From JANSYL01 sp963921255 (GTDB taxonomy: Bacteria > Pseudomonadota > Alphaproteobacteria > Rhodobacterales > Rhodobacteraceae), in the NCBI GenBank assembly GCA_963921255.3, contig CAWUEW020000003.1, positions 930,001 to 994,000 of the forward strand: a stretch of 64,000 bases of DNA. Direction: 5' to 3'. How positions within the stretch are numbered: the first letter of the stretch is position 1; each line of letters begins with the position of its first letter. Shown here one piece after another: positions 55,636 to 64,000 of the stretch. Under the pieces are notes generated by a model. The model worked only from the letters and a program-made list of their open reading frames with translations. It searched no databases and was not told the DNA's origin. The translations under genes and the position numbers were made by a program.

Positions 55636-56849
55636 TGCCTGACGGATCGACACATCACAGTGGCCCCTCGCTTGCGCCTTTTGAGTGGGCGGATCCCTTT
55701 CATTTGGAAGGTCAGCTGTCGGAAGACGAGCGGATGGTGGCGGACAGCGCGCGGGCCTATGCGTCGGACAAGCTTCTGCCGCGGGTGACGGAGGCGTATC
55801 TGGACGAGGTCGTGGCGCCCGAGATTTTCCGCGAGATGGGCGAGATGGGGCTTCTGGGCATCACCATTCCGGAGGAATATGGCGGGCTCGGCGCGGGCTA
55901 CGTGACCTATGGGCTGGTCGCCCGCGAGGTGGAGCGCGTGGACAGCGGCTATCGCTCGATGATGTCGGTCCAGTCGAGCCTGGTGATGTACCCGATCCAC
56001 GCCTATGGCTCTGAGGCGCAGAAGGAAAAATATCTGCCGGGCCTGGCGGCGGGCACGCTGATCGGCTGCTTTGGCCTGACCGAACCCGAGGCGGGCTCGG
56101 ACCCGGCGGGCATGAAGACCACGGCCACCAAGACGGCCGATGGCTATGTGCTGAACGGGGCGAAGATGTGGATCTCGAACAGCCCGATCGCGGATGTGTT
56201 CGTGGTCTGGGCCAAGTCCGAGGCCCATGGCGGCGCGATCCGGGGCTTCATCCTGGAAAAGGGCATGGCGGGACTGAGCGCGCCGAAGATCGGCGGCAAG
56301 CTGAGCCTGCGTGCCTCGGTCACGGGCGAGATCGTGATGGACGGGGTCGCGGTGGGCGAGGACGCGCTGCTGCCCCATGTGCAGGGGCTGAAAGGGCCGT
56401 TCGGCTGTCTCAACCGGGCGCGCTACGGCATCTCCTGGGGGGTGATGGGCGCGGCCGAGGACAGCTGGCACCGGGCGCGGCAATACGGGCTGGATCGCAC
56501 GCAGTTCAACCGCCCCTTGGCGCAGACGCAGCTGTTCCAGAAGAAGCTCGCCGACATGCAGACCGAGATCGCGCTTGGCCTGCAGGGCAGCCTGCGGGCG
56601 GGCCGGATGCTCGAGGAAGGCACCTGCGCGCCCGAGGTGATCAGCCTGGTCAAACGCAACAATTGCGGCAAGGCGCTCGACATCGCGCGCATGGCCCGCG
56701 ACATGCATGGCGGCAACGGCATCATGGCCGAGTACCACGTCATGCGCCACGCCCAGAACCTCGAAACCGTCAACACCTACGAAGGCACACACGACGTCCA
56801 CGCCCTCATCCTCGGACGCGCCCAAACAGGACTACAGGCCTTCTTCTGA
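55635..56849 (+). CDS. Acyl-CoA dehydrogenase, glutaryl-CoA dehydrogenase-like
   Basis: 404 residues from ATG 55635. Marks: GITIPEEYGGLGAGYVTYGL, YRSMMSVQSSLVMYPI, CFGLTEPEAGSDPAGM, the flavin-contact strand YVLNGAKMWISNSP, RTQFNRPLAQTQLFQKKLAD, DMHGGNGIMAEYHVMRHAQN, and TYEGTHDVHALILGR with the catalytic-base Glu. These are the usual GCDH features, and length fits (about 395-405). It may dehydrogenate and decarboxylate glutaryl-CoA or a related dicarboxylyl-CoA. No CoA-transferase or ligase gene lies in the window to supply its substrate, so it could be a passenger at the end of the operon. It ends 11 bases from the convergent gene. Confidence 0.88.
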   Translation: MPDGSTHHSGPSLAPFEWADPFHLEGQLSEDERMVADSARAYASDKLLPRVTEAYLDEVVAPEIFREMGEMGLLGITIPEEYGGLGAGYVTYGLVAREVERVDSGYRSMMSVQSSLVMYPIHAYGSEAQKEKYLPGLAAGTLIGCFGLTEPEAGSDPAGMKTTATKTADGYVLNGAKMWISNSPIADVFVVWAKSEAHGGAIRGFILEKGMAGLSAPKIGGKLSLRASVTGEIVMDGVAVGEDALLPHVQGLKGPFGCLNRARYGISWGVMGAAEDSWHRARQYGLDRTQFNRPLAQTQLFQKKLADMQTEIALGLQGSLRAGRMLEEGTCAPEVISLVKRNNCGKALDIARMARDMHGGNGIMAEYHVMRHAQNLETVNTYEGTHDVHALILGRAQTGLQAFF

Positions 56850-56860
56850 GGGTACGATGC

Positions 56861-57916
56861 CTAGATGCGCTTCAGGGTCGTCACCTTGCGCGCATCATCG
56901 GCATTCCCGGTGTTCACGGTCGTCGCGGGTTCGAGCAAAATCACCTCGCAGGTGCCGTCCAGGGCGACGGGACAATGCTCCACGCCGTGCGGAACGATGA
57001 TGAAATCGCCCTCTTCCAGGATTTCGTCCCGGTCGCGGAACTTCATCATCAGGCGGCCCTTATGGACCAGGAACAACTCGTCCTCGGTGTCATGGTGGTG
57101 CCACACGAAGGCCCCTTCCAGCTTGGCCAGCTTGAGCATCATGTTGTTGACCTCCCCGGCGATCCGCGGGCTCCAGGTCTCCGAGAAGGAGGCGAACGCC
57201 TGATCGAGGCTCTTGGGAGCGTGCGGTGAGAGGTGGTTGTTGACGCCAGCCATGTCGCGCTGAATGGAGCGCAACTGCGTTTCGAGTTCCGGACTGTCGG
57301 CAGGATAGTCCCCGTCGAGGGCCGCGGTGCCAATCGTAAACCCGGCCGCCCCTGATCGACGCGCGATTTCCATCTGCGCGCGCGATGCGAATGATCCGGC
57401 CATGATCACCGGTTTGTCGACGGCCGCGCACACGGCTGCCATCAGGCCGGTCACGTTCTCGCTCGACCGGTACGCCAGCAAATCAAGACCATGCACCCCG
57501 TCGCGTGCGGCCAGTTGCACGGCACTTTCCACCACGTCGTCAATTGTTCCCGTCAGGACACTTGGGTGGCCTTCGATCCGACCGGGAAACGGGAAATACA
57601 GGATGTTCGTCCCTTGTAGGATCGGGAGGACGGCATCAACATTCGTACCGCCCAACAGCACGTCGACGCCGATGTCCACGGCCGCCCGGGCGGACGAGAT
57701 TTCGCTGTCTTTGTCGAGTGAGACGACTTCCAGATAGCTCGTGGCGCCGCCGGCCTTGATGGCTGCATTCAAATCCTTGAGCCGCTCAAAGGGCAGGCCG
57801 ACATCCTTGAACCCGATGTGATGCACCCCTGCGGCAAGCGCCGTCTTCAAATGTTGCTCGGCGTCTTCGACGGTCTTGTCGTTGCGGGTGAGCATGAAAA
57901 TGAATCGAAGTCCCAT
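56861..57916 (-). CDS. TIM-barrel / cupin fusion protein
   Basis: 351 residues from ATG 57916, with AAGGA eight bases upstream; open codons beyond it are not needed. Residues 1 to about 225 look like a beta/alpha barrel: MGLRFIFMLTRND, GVHHIGFKDVGLP, YLEVVSLDKDSEI, IGVDVLLGGTNVD, GLDLLAYRSSE, KPVIMAGSFAS and GAAGFTIGTAALDG are successive strands. The last is the phosphate-binding end typical of NanE/ThiG-like barrels. About 240-351 is a cupin with metal ligands in FVWHHHDTEDELFLVHKG and VPHGVEHCP. The two parts are usually separate proteins. I do not know the function. It is downstream of oxyR in the same orientation. Confidence 0.75.
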   Translation of the reverse strand: MGLRFIFMLTRNDKTVEDAEQHLKTALAAGVHHIGFKDVGLPFERLKDLNAAIKAGGATSYLEVVSLDKDSEISSARAAVDIGVDVLLGGTNVDAVLPILQGTNILYFPFPGRIEGHPSVLTGTIDDVVESAVQLAARDGVHGLDLLAYRSSENVTGLMAAVCAAVDKPVIMAGSFASRAQMEIARRSGAAGFTIGTAALDGDYPADSPELETQLRSIQRDMAGVNNHLSPHAPKSLDQAFASFSETWSPRIAGEVNNMMLKLAKLEGAFVWHHHDTEDELFLVHKGRLMMKFRDRDEILEEGDFIIVPHGVEHCPVALDGTCEVILLEPATTVNTGNADDARKVTTLKRI

Positions 57917-58040
57917 CGGTTCAGTCCTTCTGCCGGGCGCACGAAGGGTGCTGTCCTGTGGCCGCAAAGGTCAAGGGGCTGTTCCGGCCAACGCGGGTGA
58001 TGCGATCCTTTGGCGGGGACGACGTCGGCGCGCAGCGGTG

Positions 58041-58952
58041 TCAAACGGCGCACCGGTCCCTTTGCGCCTGACCGATCTGACGGATCGTGGCACCCAGTTC
58101 CATGAGTTGGTGTTCGAGCGGGCTGGTTTTGCGCCAGACCATGCCGATCGTGCGTTTCGGTCGGTTTTGTCCAAATCGCGAAATGGCGACGGTGGTCCCC
58201 TTGGTTTCCAGTTGGACGGACATCTCGGGCAGCAGCGTCAACCCCAGTCCGGCATCGACCATCTGCACCAGGGTCGCCAGAGAGGATCCCTCCATGAGCA
58301 GACTGGGGTCGGACGGATTCATCTCGCAGAAAGACAGGGCCTGATCCCGAAAACAGTGCCCCTCTTCCAGCAGCAGAAGCTTCATTTCCTGTAGCCTGTC
58401 CGGTGCCGGGATCGGCTTTTGTGCATCTTCGGCGGCCCGGACCAGGACGAAGTCTTCGTCGAACAGCGAAAATTCCCTCAGGCCGGGTTCCGATACCGGC
58501 AGCGCCGCAATGACGAAGTCAAGCCGTGCTTGGGACAGGTCCTCCAGCAAGGATTGTGTCACGGATTCCCGCGGGCGCAGTTCGAGATCGGGAAGGGCGA
58601 CGGACAGGCTGCGGATGATCTCGGGGAGCAGATAGGGCGCCACGGTCGGGATGATCCCCATGCGCAGACGTCCCGTCAGCGGTCCGTCGGGCTTACGGGC
58701 CAGTTCTGCCATTTCCTCGACTTCGTTCAAAACCTTCCGCGCCCGGACAAGGAATTCCTCTCCCAAGGTGGTGAGCCGAATTTGGCGGGCATGACGCTCG
58801 ACCAAGGGAGAGCCGAGCATGGTCTCAAGCTCCTTGATCTGGACGGAAAGTGCCGGCTGCGAAATCGAGCACGCCTCGGCCGCGCGTCCAAAATGCCCCA
58901 GACGGGCCAATGCATCGAAGTAGCGGAAGTGTTTGAGCGTAAAATTTATCAT
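58041..58952 (-). CDS. oxyR: Hydrogen-peroxide-sensing LysR-type regulator OxyR
   Basis: 303 residues. The N-terminal winged helix-turn-helix (HFRYFDALARLGHFGRAAEA, SISQPALSVQIKELE) is followed by a LysR substrate-binding domain. The redox pair Cys200 and Cys209 in EEGHCFRDQALSFC corresponds to Cys199/Cys208 of E. coli OxyR, which form the activating disulfide. Divergence from katG, its usual target, strengthens the call. No clear ribosome-binding site precedes ATG 58952. Confidence 0.95.
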   Translation of the reverse strand: MINFTLKHFRYFDALARLGHFGRAAEACSISQPALSVQIKELETMLGSPLVERHARQIRLTTLGEEFLVRARKVLNEVEEMAELARKPDGPLTGRLRMGIIPTVAPYLLPEIIRSLSVALPDLELRPRESVTQSLLEDLSQARLDFVIAALPVSEPGLREFSLFDEDFVLVRAAEDAQKPIPAPDRLQEMKLLLLEEGHCFRDQALSFCEMNPSDPSLLMEGSSLATLVQMVDAGLGLTLLPEMSVQLETKGTTVAISRFGQNRPKRTIGMVWRKTSPLEHQLMELGATIRQIGQAQRDRCAV

Positions 58953-59066
58953 AATCTGAAATTATCACCGCGTTAAGATCATTCAATTGGAAATTATGCC
59001 GTTTCTTCGGTAGCCACAGCGGTAATGCGGCCAATCTTAGAATCACTATAAATTCAGGAGCGTCAG
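58953..59066. promoter_or_regulatory. oxyR-katG divergent control region
   Basis: 114 AT-rich bases separate the two starts. An 8-base direct repeat GAAATTAT occurs at 58958-58965 and 58990-58997, 32 bases (about three helical turns) apart. CTATAAAT at 59047-59054 lies just upstream of AGGAG and the katG ATG. OxyR tetramers normally bind such a region over about four major grooves, so these are candidate contacts. No perfect ATAG-N7-CTAT sites were seen. Confidence 0.45.
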
Positions 59067-61247
59067 ATGGACGGAAACAAAATGCCAGGTCTCGGCGGCT
59101 GCCCCGTAAACCACGGCGGCAACACGTCGATGGACAAACCGGTGACCAAATGGTGGCCGAACGCGCTGAACCTCGACATCTTGCACCAGCACGGTGCGCG
59201 CACGAATCCGATGGATCCCGACTACAATCATCGTGACGCGGTCAAAGGTCTCGACTACGACGCGGTGAAGGCCGACGTCCAAGCCTTGATGACCGAAAGC
59301 CAGGATTGGTGGCCGGCAGACTGGGGCCACTATGGCGGCCTGATGATCCGTCTGGCCTGGCACTCGGCCGGGTCCTACCGGATGCAGGATGGTCGCGGTG
59401 GTGCAGGTTCGGGCAACATCCGCTTTGCGCCTCTGAACTCGTGGCCGGACAATGCCAGCCTCGACAAGGCGCGCCGTCTGCTGTGGCCGGTGAAGAAGAA
59501 ATACGGCAACGCGCTGTCCTGGGCCGACCTGATCATTCTGGCGGGCAACATGGCCTACGAGTCCATGGGCCTGAAGACCTTTGGCTTCGGGTTTGGCCGC
59601 GAAGACATCTGGGGCCCGGAGACGGACGTCTATTGGGGTTCCGAGGGCGAGTGGCTCGCACCCTCCGAGAACCGATATGGCGATCTCGACGATGCATCGA
59701 CGCTGGAGAACCCGCTGTCGGCTGTCCACATGGGCTTGATCTACGTGAACCCGGAGGGCGTGAACGGAAACCCCGATCCGGCGCGGACGGCGCATCACGT
59801 GCGCGAAACCTTTGCCCGGATGGCGATGAACGACGAAGAAACCGCCGCGCTGACTTGTGGGGGCCACACCGTCGGCAAGGCGCATGGTGGTGGTGGCGCC
59901 CATGACGCCATCGGGGCCGAGCCGGAAGGCGCTGGCATCGAGGCACAGGGCTTTGGTTGGGACAACCCGGGCCACAATGGCAAGGCATCCAACGCCTTCA
60001 CGTCTGGCATCGAAGGGGCGTGGACCAAAGAGCCGACCAATTGGGACATGGGCTATTTCGACTATCTGTTCGGATACGATTGGGAACTGACCAAATCGCC
60101 GGCCGGTGCCAACCAGTGGACCGCGGTCAATATGCCCGAGGATGAAAAGCCGCTGGATCCGTCCGATCCGTCCGGGCGCGCCATGCCCCTGATGACCGAC
60201 GCGGACATGGCGATGAAGGTGGATCCGATCTACAACGAGATCTGCCAGAAGTTCCGCGCCGATCCCGAGTACTTCGCCGATACGTTTGCCCGCGCCTGGT
60301 TCAAGCTGACCCACCGCGACATGGGCCCCAAGGCCAACTACTATGGCCCCGATGTGCCGGCCGAAGACCTGATTTGGCAGGACGCGGTGCCCGCAGGCCC
60401 GACCGGCTACGATGTGGCGGCCGTCAAGGCGAAGATCGCGGACAGCGGCCTGACCTCGGCCGAGTTGATCGCAACCGCGTGGGACAGCGCGCGGACCTTC
60501 CGTGGTTCGGACAAGCGCGGCGGCGCGAACGGTGCGCGCATCCGGCTTGCCCCGCAGAAGGACTGGGTCGGAAACGAGCCGGACCGGCTGGCCAAGGTGC
60601 TCGGCATTCTTGAACCCATCGCAGCGGAGGCCGGGGCCTCGGTCGCGGATGTCATCGTGCTGGCCGGCAATGTCGGTCTGGAGCAGGCGATCGCAGCTGG
60701 CGGCCATTCGGTTGACGTGCCGTTCACGCCGGGCCGCGGTGACGCCACGGACGCCCAAACGGATGCCGACAGCTTCGGCGTGCTGGAGCCGGTCGCCGAC
60801 GGGTTCCGCAACTGGCAGAAGGACGCCTACGCCGTTTCGGCCGAGGAAATGATGCTCGACCGTGCCCAACTTCTGGGTCTGACGGCGGCCGAGATGACTG
60901 TTTTGCTTGGCGGCATGCGGGTGCTTGGCACCAACTACGGGGGCAGCAGCTACGGTGTTTTCACCGACAACGTGGGCGCGTTGACGAATGATTTCTTCGT
61001 CAACCTGACCGACATGGCCTACAGCTGGCATCCGATCGACGACGGCACCTATGAACTGCGCGATCGTGCGACCGGCGACATCAAGTGGCCGGCCACCAGC
61101 GCCGATCTGGTTTTCGGGTCCAACTCGATCCTGCGGTCCTATGCCGAGGTGTATGCCCAGGACGACAACAAAGAGAAGTTCGTGCGCGACTTCGTTGCTG
61201 CATGGACCAAGTTCATGGAAGCCGACCGCTTCGACCTCGTGGCCTGA
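59067..61247 (+). CDS. katG: Catalase-peroxidase KatG
   Basis: 726 residues, AGGAG six bases before the ATG. The distal heme triad is in MIRLAWHSAGSYR: Arg95, Trp98, His99. Tyr226 (GLIYVNPEG) and Met252 (RMAMNDEET) are in the right spacing to form the Met-Tyr-Trp adduct needed for catalase activity. The proximal His is in the following GGHTVGKAHG. The C-terminal half (SAELIATAWDSARTFRGSDK onward) is the degenerate second peroxidase domain. It removes hydrogen peroxide in the cytoplasm and should be activated by OxyR. Confidence 0.97.
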   Translation: MDGNKMPGLGGCPVNHGGNTSMDKPVTKWWPNALNLDILHQHGARTNPMDPDYNHRDAVKGLDYDAVKADVQALMTESQDWWPADWGHYGGLMIRLAWHSAGSYRMQDGRGGAGSGNIRFAPLNSWPDNASLDKARRLLWPVKKKYGNALSWADLIILAGNMAYESMGLKTFGFGFGREDIWGPETDVYWGSEGEWLAPSENRYGDLDDASTLENPLSAVHMGLIYVNPEGVNGNPDPARTAHHVRETFARMAMNDEETAALTCGGHTVGKAHGGGGAHDAIGAEPEGAGIEAQGFGWDNPGHNGKASNAFTSGIEGAWTKEPTNWDMGYFDYLFGYDWELTKSPAGANQWTAVNMPEDEKPLDPSDPSGRAMPLMTDADMAMKVDPIYNEICQKFRADPEYFADTFARAWFKLTHRDMGPKANYYGPDVPAEDLIWQDAVPAGPTGYDVAAVKAKIADSGLTSAELIATAWDSARTFRGSDKRGGANGARIRLAPQKDWVGNEPDRLAKVLGILEPIAAEAGASVADVIVLAGNVGLEQAIAAGGHSVDVPFTPGRGDATDAQTDADSFGVLEPVADGFRNWQKDAYAVSAEEMMLDRAQLLGLTAAEMTVLLGGMRVLGTNYGGSSYGVFTDNVGALTNDFFVNLTDMAYSWHPIDDGTYELRDRATGDIKWPATSADLVFGSNSILRSYAEVYAQDDNKEKFVRDFVAAWTKFMEADRFDLVA

Positions 61248-61255
61248 TGCAAAAT

Positions 61256-61283
61256 GCCGGGCGGCCCAACGCGGCCGCCCGGC
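61256..61283 (+). terminator. Hairpin downstream of katG
   Basis: A perfect 11-bp inverted repeat GCCGGGCGGCC/GGCCGCCCGGC with a six-base loop begins eight bases after the katG stop. No T-run follows. It is very stable and probably terminates or stabilises the katG message. Confidence 0.6.
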
Positions 61284-61375
61284 GCTTCGACAGGGCCGGG
61301 ATGAAACCGGGCCACCTCCACGGCGTCGGTCTGGTCATCCACCGTCATGGGCGCGGGTGAGCAAGGGGGATCGAC

Positions 61376-61792
61376 ATGATTTCGTATGTCACGGTGGGTG
61401 CCGATGATCTCGCCCTTGCAAAACGGTTTTACGGCGCCTTTCTTCCAGCGCTTGGCTATACCGTTTCGGAAGGATCGGAGGGGTTGAGTTATACCTTACC
61501 GGTGTCGTCCGGGCAGCCCGTCCAGCCGCCCGATTTCTACGTCAAGCCGACCTTTGACGGCCGACCCGCGTCTTCTGGCAACGGGTCCATGGTCGCCTTT
61601 GAAGCGCACAACCAGCACCAAGTCCGTGAATTGCATGCCGCGGCGCTGGCCGCTGGCGGGCGGGATGAGGGCGCGCCGGGGTTTCGTGCCGCCTACAGCG
61701 CCCAGTTCTACGTGGCCTATCTGCGCGACCCGCAAGGTAACAAGATCGCCTTGTTTTCCAGCAATCCGAACGACCCCGGACGCGACGGCTAA
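61376..61792 (+). CDS. VOC-family (glyoxalase/bleomycin-resistance fold) protein
   Basis: 138 residues, with AGGGGG six bases upstream of the ATG. MISYVTVGADDLALAKRFYG at the start and VAYLRDPQGNKIALFSS at the end are the typical first strand/helix and last strands of a paired beta-alpha-beta-beta-beta VOC module. His/Glu metal ligands of glyoxalase I are not clearly conserved, so it may be a metal-free or binding member. It lies 128 bases after katG with a hairpin between, so it may be transcribed separately. Confidence 0.85.
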   Translation: MISYVTVGADDLALAKRFYGAFLPALGYTVSEGSEGLSYTLPVSSGQPVQPPDFYVKPTFDGRPASSGNGSMVAFEAHNQHQVRELHAAALAAGGRDEGAPGFRAAYSAQFYVAYLRDPQGNKIALFSSNPNDPGRDG

Positions 61793-61983
61793 GGGGCCGT
61801 CCCAGGCTCTGTCGCGACGCCCTGATCCAGCCAATCCCGCGCGGGTGAGGTGGCGAAAGGCCGTCGAACGCCGTGTGACTTTGATGGATTTTGGACAATC
61901 CGAGATCACATTCTCGCCCCATTTTTCCGGGTTAATTGGGGGACAGATGCGATTATTTTTCTCGTCTCGGTATTGGGTTTGTT

Positions 61984-63996
61984 ATGCCGTACAATTCGGC
62001 CCTCGCACGCAATATAGGCACCGCAAGCATTATGGTTGCGGCGTTCTCTGTCGCGCTGGCATTGGATTGGCAGCAGACAAACCGCGTCCAGGCCGACCAG
62101 CGACTGGCCGTGTCCGAAGCCATCAACGGGTTCCGGTCTGCGCTTGAGCAGGCCATCCAAGAAAAGATTCTCGTGACCGAAGGCTTGGCGGCCACGGTTG
62201 CGGCGCGCCCGGACATCACACAGCAAGAGTTCCTTCGCGCTTCGGGGCGTCTGGTTCACCATGTTGATGGTGTCATCAGCGTCACTGCCGCGCCCGGGCT
62301 GGTGGTCGAGATGGCTTACCCGTTCAGTGCCAGCCACGACGCCGTCGGAACGGATTTGCGCGAACGTGCTGACATGCTGGACGCCGTCGAGCAGGCCATC
62401 GCCACCCGACAGACGTCGCTGTACGGGCCGGTCGATCTGATCCACGGCAGCCGGGGCTTTGTCACCAGCGCCGCGGTCATCGAATTCTACGCCGAGGCTT
62501 TCCGGTCCGATTTCTGGGGCGTGGTCTCCATCGAGTTTGATGCCGCCAGCTTGTTTCAGGTGGCCGGTCTTTCAGGTGGCGACTCCGGTTTCGATTTCAT
62601 CGTGCAGGATGCCGACGGTGCCCCCATCGCAGGGACGCTGGGCGTCCTGACGCGGTCACCGTCAAGCACCGAAATTCGCGCGCCTGGCGTGGACTGGCGG
62701 CTCTCGATCTATCCTCAAGAGGGCTGGATCACAGCGCCACCAAACCGATTGCAGAACTGGTTGATCATCTTTGGGGCCGCCATGGTGGCATTGGCCCTGA
62801 TGCGGGCTTTCCGATGGACATTGGATCGCAAGCACATGGCCGAGGCCCGCCTGTCAGAGGCCGTTGACGCCTTGGATGACGCCTTCTCGCTTTATGATGC
62901 CGACAGCCGGTTCGTCATGAGCAACCAGCGGTATCGCGAGCTTTATCCGTCGGCTGCCGACCTGATGGTGCCGGGCACCCACTTTTCGGACCTTCTCCGC
63001 CGGGGCATTGACACAGGGCAGTACCCGCTGGCCGAAGGTCGCGAGGAAGAATGGATTGCAGAACGCGTGGACGCGCAGCGCAATCCCGGCGAGGCGATGG
63101 AAACCCAACTGGCCGACGGGCGCTGGTTGCGCATAGTCGAACGCCGGACGGCGTCGGGAAACATCGCGGGCTTTCGGGTCGACATCACAGAGTTGAAACA
63201 GGCATTGGCCAGGTCTGAAGCGGCGAACGAGGCGAAAACGGAATTCCTCAACACCGTCAGTCACGAGTTGCGCACGCCACTTACCGTGATGCTGGGCTAC
63301 AGTTCGTTTCTGCAAAACATTGACGCGTTGCCCAGTCACCGCCGCCTGATCGACAGCCTCAAATCACAGGATACGGTGCGGACCGCGAAATGCCTTGAGG
63401 AATTCGAAACCGAGATTGCGCGGTTTTCAGGCCAGATCGAGCTATCGGGCAAACAGCTTTTGGGGCACATCGCGGATATCCTCGATATGGCAGCGATCGA
63501 GCAGGGCACCCTCGATCTTCGACCCGAAGTGATTGACCTGTCGGATGTCATTGCGGACACCGTGTCCGACTTTGAAGACGACGCGGCGGAAAAAGGCATC
63601 GCCCTGTCGGCTGAAGGGGATCGGATGCTGGCCCATGCGGACCCGCGGCGCCTGCGCCAGATCCTGAAGATTCTGGTGGGCAACGCAGTGAAGTTCACGG
63701 ACGAAGGATCGGTCCGGGTCGTCAGCAAAACCGTCAATGGACGCGCGTCCGTCGAGGTTATCGATACGGGCACCGGCATTCCAGAAGATCACCTCAACCA
63801 CATATTCGAGCAATTTAATCAGGTCGATGCATCCAGCACGCGTCGGCACGGCGGTTTGGGCCTCGGCCTTCCGATCGCCCAACAACTGGCCGAACTGCAG
63901 GGCGGGGGCATCGTCGCGCGGAGCGTCGATGGCGAAGGTTCGGTCTTCACACTTGAACTCCAAATTCCCGAATCTGCTCAAGGGGAAGCTGCATGA
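61984..63996 (+). CDS. CHASE/PAS hybrid-less sensor histidine kinase
   Basis: 670 residues from ATG 61984. An N-terminal membrane helix (TASIMVAAFSVALAL) is followed by a periplasmic CHASE-type domain (about 45-250), a second helix (LIIFGAAMVALALMRAF), and a PAS_7-like domain starting DALDDAFSLYDADSRFVMSN. Next is HisKA with the phospho-acceptor His427 in SHELRTPLTVMLGY, then an ATPase domain with N (ILVGNAVKFTD), G1 (DTGTGIPEDHL) and G2 (GGLGLGLPIAQQL) boxes. There is an extra 30-odd residues between the two HisKA helices. The start lacks a strong ribosome-binding site; an in-frame TTG at 61936 is possible. The stop overlaps an ATG at 63993, probably a response-regulator gene. Confidence 0.88.
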   Translation: MPYNSALARNIGTASIMVAAFSVALALDWQQTNRVQADQRLAVSEAINGFRSALEQAIQEKILVTEGLAATVAARPDITQQEFLRASGRLVHHVDGVISVTAAPGLVVEMAYPFSASHDAVGTDLRERADMLDAVEQAIATRQTSLYGPVDLIHGSRGFVTSAAVIEFYAEAFRSDFWGVVSIEFDAASLFQVAGLSGGDSGFDFIVQDADGAPIAGTLGVLTRSPSSTEIRAPGVDWRLSIYPQEGWITAPPNRLQNWLIIFGAAMVALALMRAFRWTLDRKHMAEARLSEAVDALDDAFSLYDADSRFVMSNQRYRELYPSAADLMVPGTHFSDLLRRGIDTGQYPLAEGREEEWIAERVDAQRNPGEAMETQLADGRWLRIVERRTASGNIAGFRVDITELKQALARSEAANEAKTEFLNTVSHELRTPLTVMLGYSSFLQNIDALPSHRRLIDSLKSQDTVRTAKCLEEFETEIARFSGQIELSGKQLLGHIADILDMAAIEQGTLDLRPEVIDLSDVIADTVSDFEDDAAEKGIALSAEGDRMLAHADPRRLRQILKILVGNAVKFTDEGSVRVVSKTVNGRASVEVIDTGTGIPEDHLNHIFEQFNQVDASSTRRHGGLGLGLPIAQQLAELQGGGIVARSVDGEGSVFTLELQIPESAQGEAA

Positions 63997-64000
63997 CTGC
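63993..64000 (+). CDS. Start of a downstream gene (cut by the right edge)
   Basis: ATGACTGC begins inside the kinase stop codon (ATGA overlap), with AGGGGA about six bases upstream. Such overlaps usually mark the partner response regulator. Only the first two codons are visible, so the identity is a guess from position. Confidence 0.35.

Noticed and set aside
59046..61031. 661-codon open frame on the minus strand opposite katG
   Set aside because: katG is certain from its catalytic residues; the opposite frame has no motif.
1..64000. rRNA, tRNA, insertion sequences, integrases or prophage genes
   Set aside because: Looked for on both strands; nothing with the needed structure or motifs was seen.

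Overview
The window reads as chromosomal DNA of a GC-rich alphaproteobacterium, most likely a marine Rhodobacteraceae/Roseobacter-type organism. Support comes from a TRAP transporter, a full CtrA box, OxyR next to katG, an acyl-CoA dehydrogenase of the glutaryl-CoA type and hydantoinase/oxoprolinase genes. No rRNA, tRNA, CRISPR array, insertion sequence or phage gene was found.

Region 1 (1-35,711) is dominated by one 35-kb, same-strand gene row: a TolC-like outer-membrane channel, a SapC-family protein, a single giant gene of about 26.2 kb (8,735 residues), a HlyD-like adaptor with an extra cytoplasmic domain, a PqqD-like/M50-protease/HlyD fusion, a shortened SecA paralogue and a second periplasmic adaptor. 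The giant protein has an N-terminal LEPRLLL motif, thousands of residues of Ala/Gly/Val-rich beta-helix-like repeats, Calx-beta-like stretches and C-terminal RTX-like repeats. No HlyB-type ABC transporter is present in the row. I propose that this is a little-described export system in which a SecA-like motor and an M50/HlyD membrane protein take the place of the ABC exporter of a type 1 system, with the giant LEPR protein as cargo. A full CtrA consensus sits just upstream of the tolC start.

Region 2 (35,698-41,690) holds envelope and small accessory genes: an unrecognised cytosolic protein, a BamA/TamA-like barrel with no POTRA domains, a CDGSH/Fer4_19/CDGSH iron-sulfur gene broken by an apparent one-base deletion, a secreted peptidoglycan-binding protein with a threefold internal repeat, and an NTF2-like protein.

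Region 3 (41,771-57,916) is a catabolic island around a HutC-type GntR regulator. Leftward from it run leuCD-like hydratase genes and a TRAP transporter (dctPQM). Rightward run a tautomerase/SnoaL fusion, hyuB, hyuA, an isochorismatase-fold protein lacking the usual Cys, an isocitrate-lyase-family lyase, a fumarate-reductase-like flavoprotein and a glutaryl-CoA-dehydrogenase-like enzyme, almost all with start/stop overlaps. The gene set suggests uptake of an organic acid or lactam, ring opening or rearrangement, hydration of an unsaturated acid, C-C cleavage and oxidation. The substrate cannot be read from sequence.

Region 4 (56,861-64,000) has a TIM-barrel/cupin fusion, the divergent oxyR-katG peroxide-defence pair, a VOC-family protein, and a CHASE/PAS sensor histidine kinase whose stop overlaps a start codon at the right edge.
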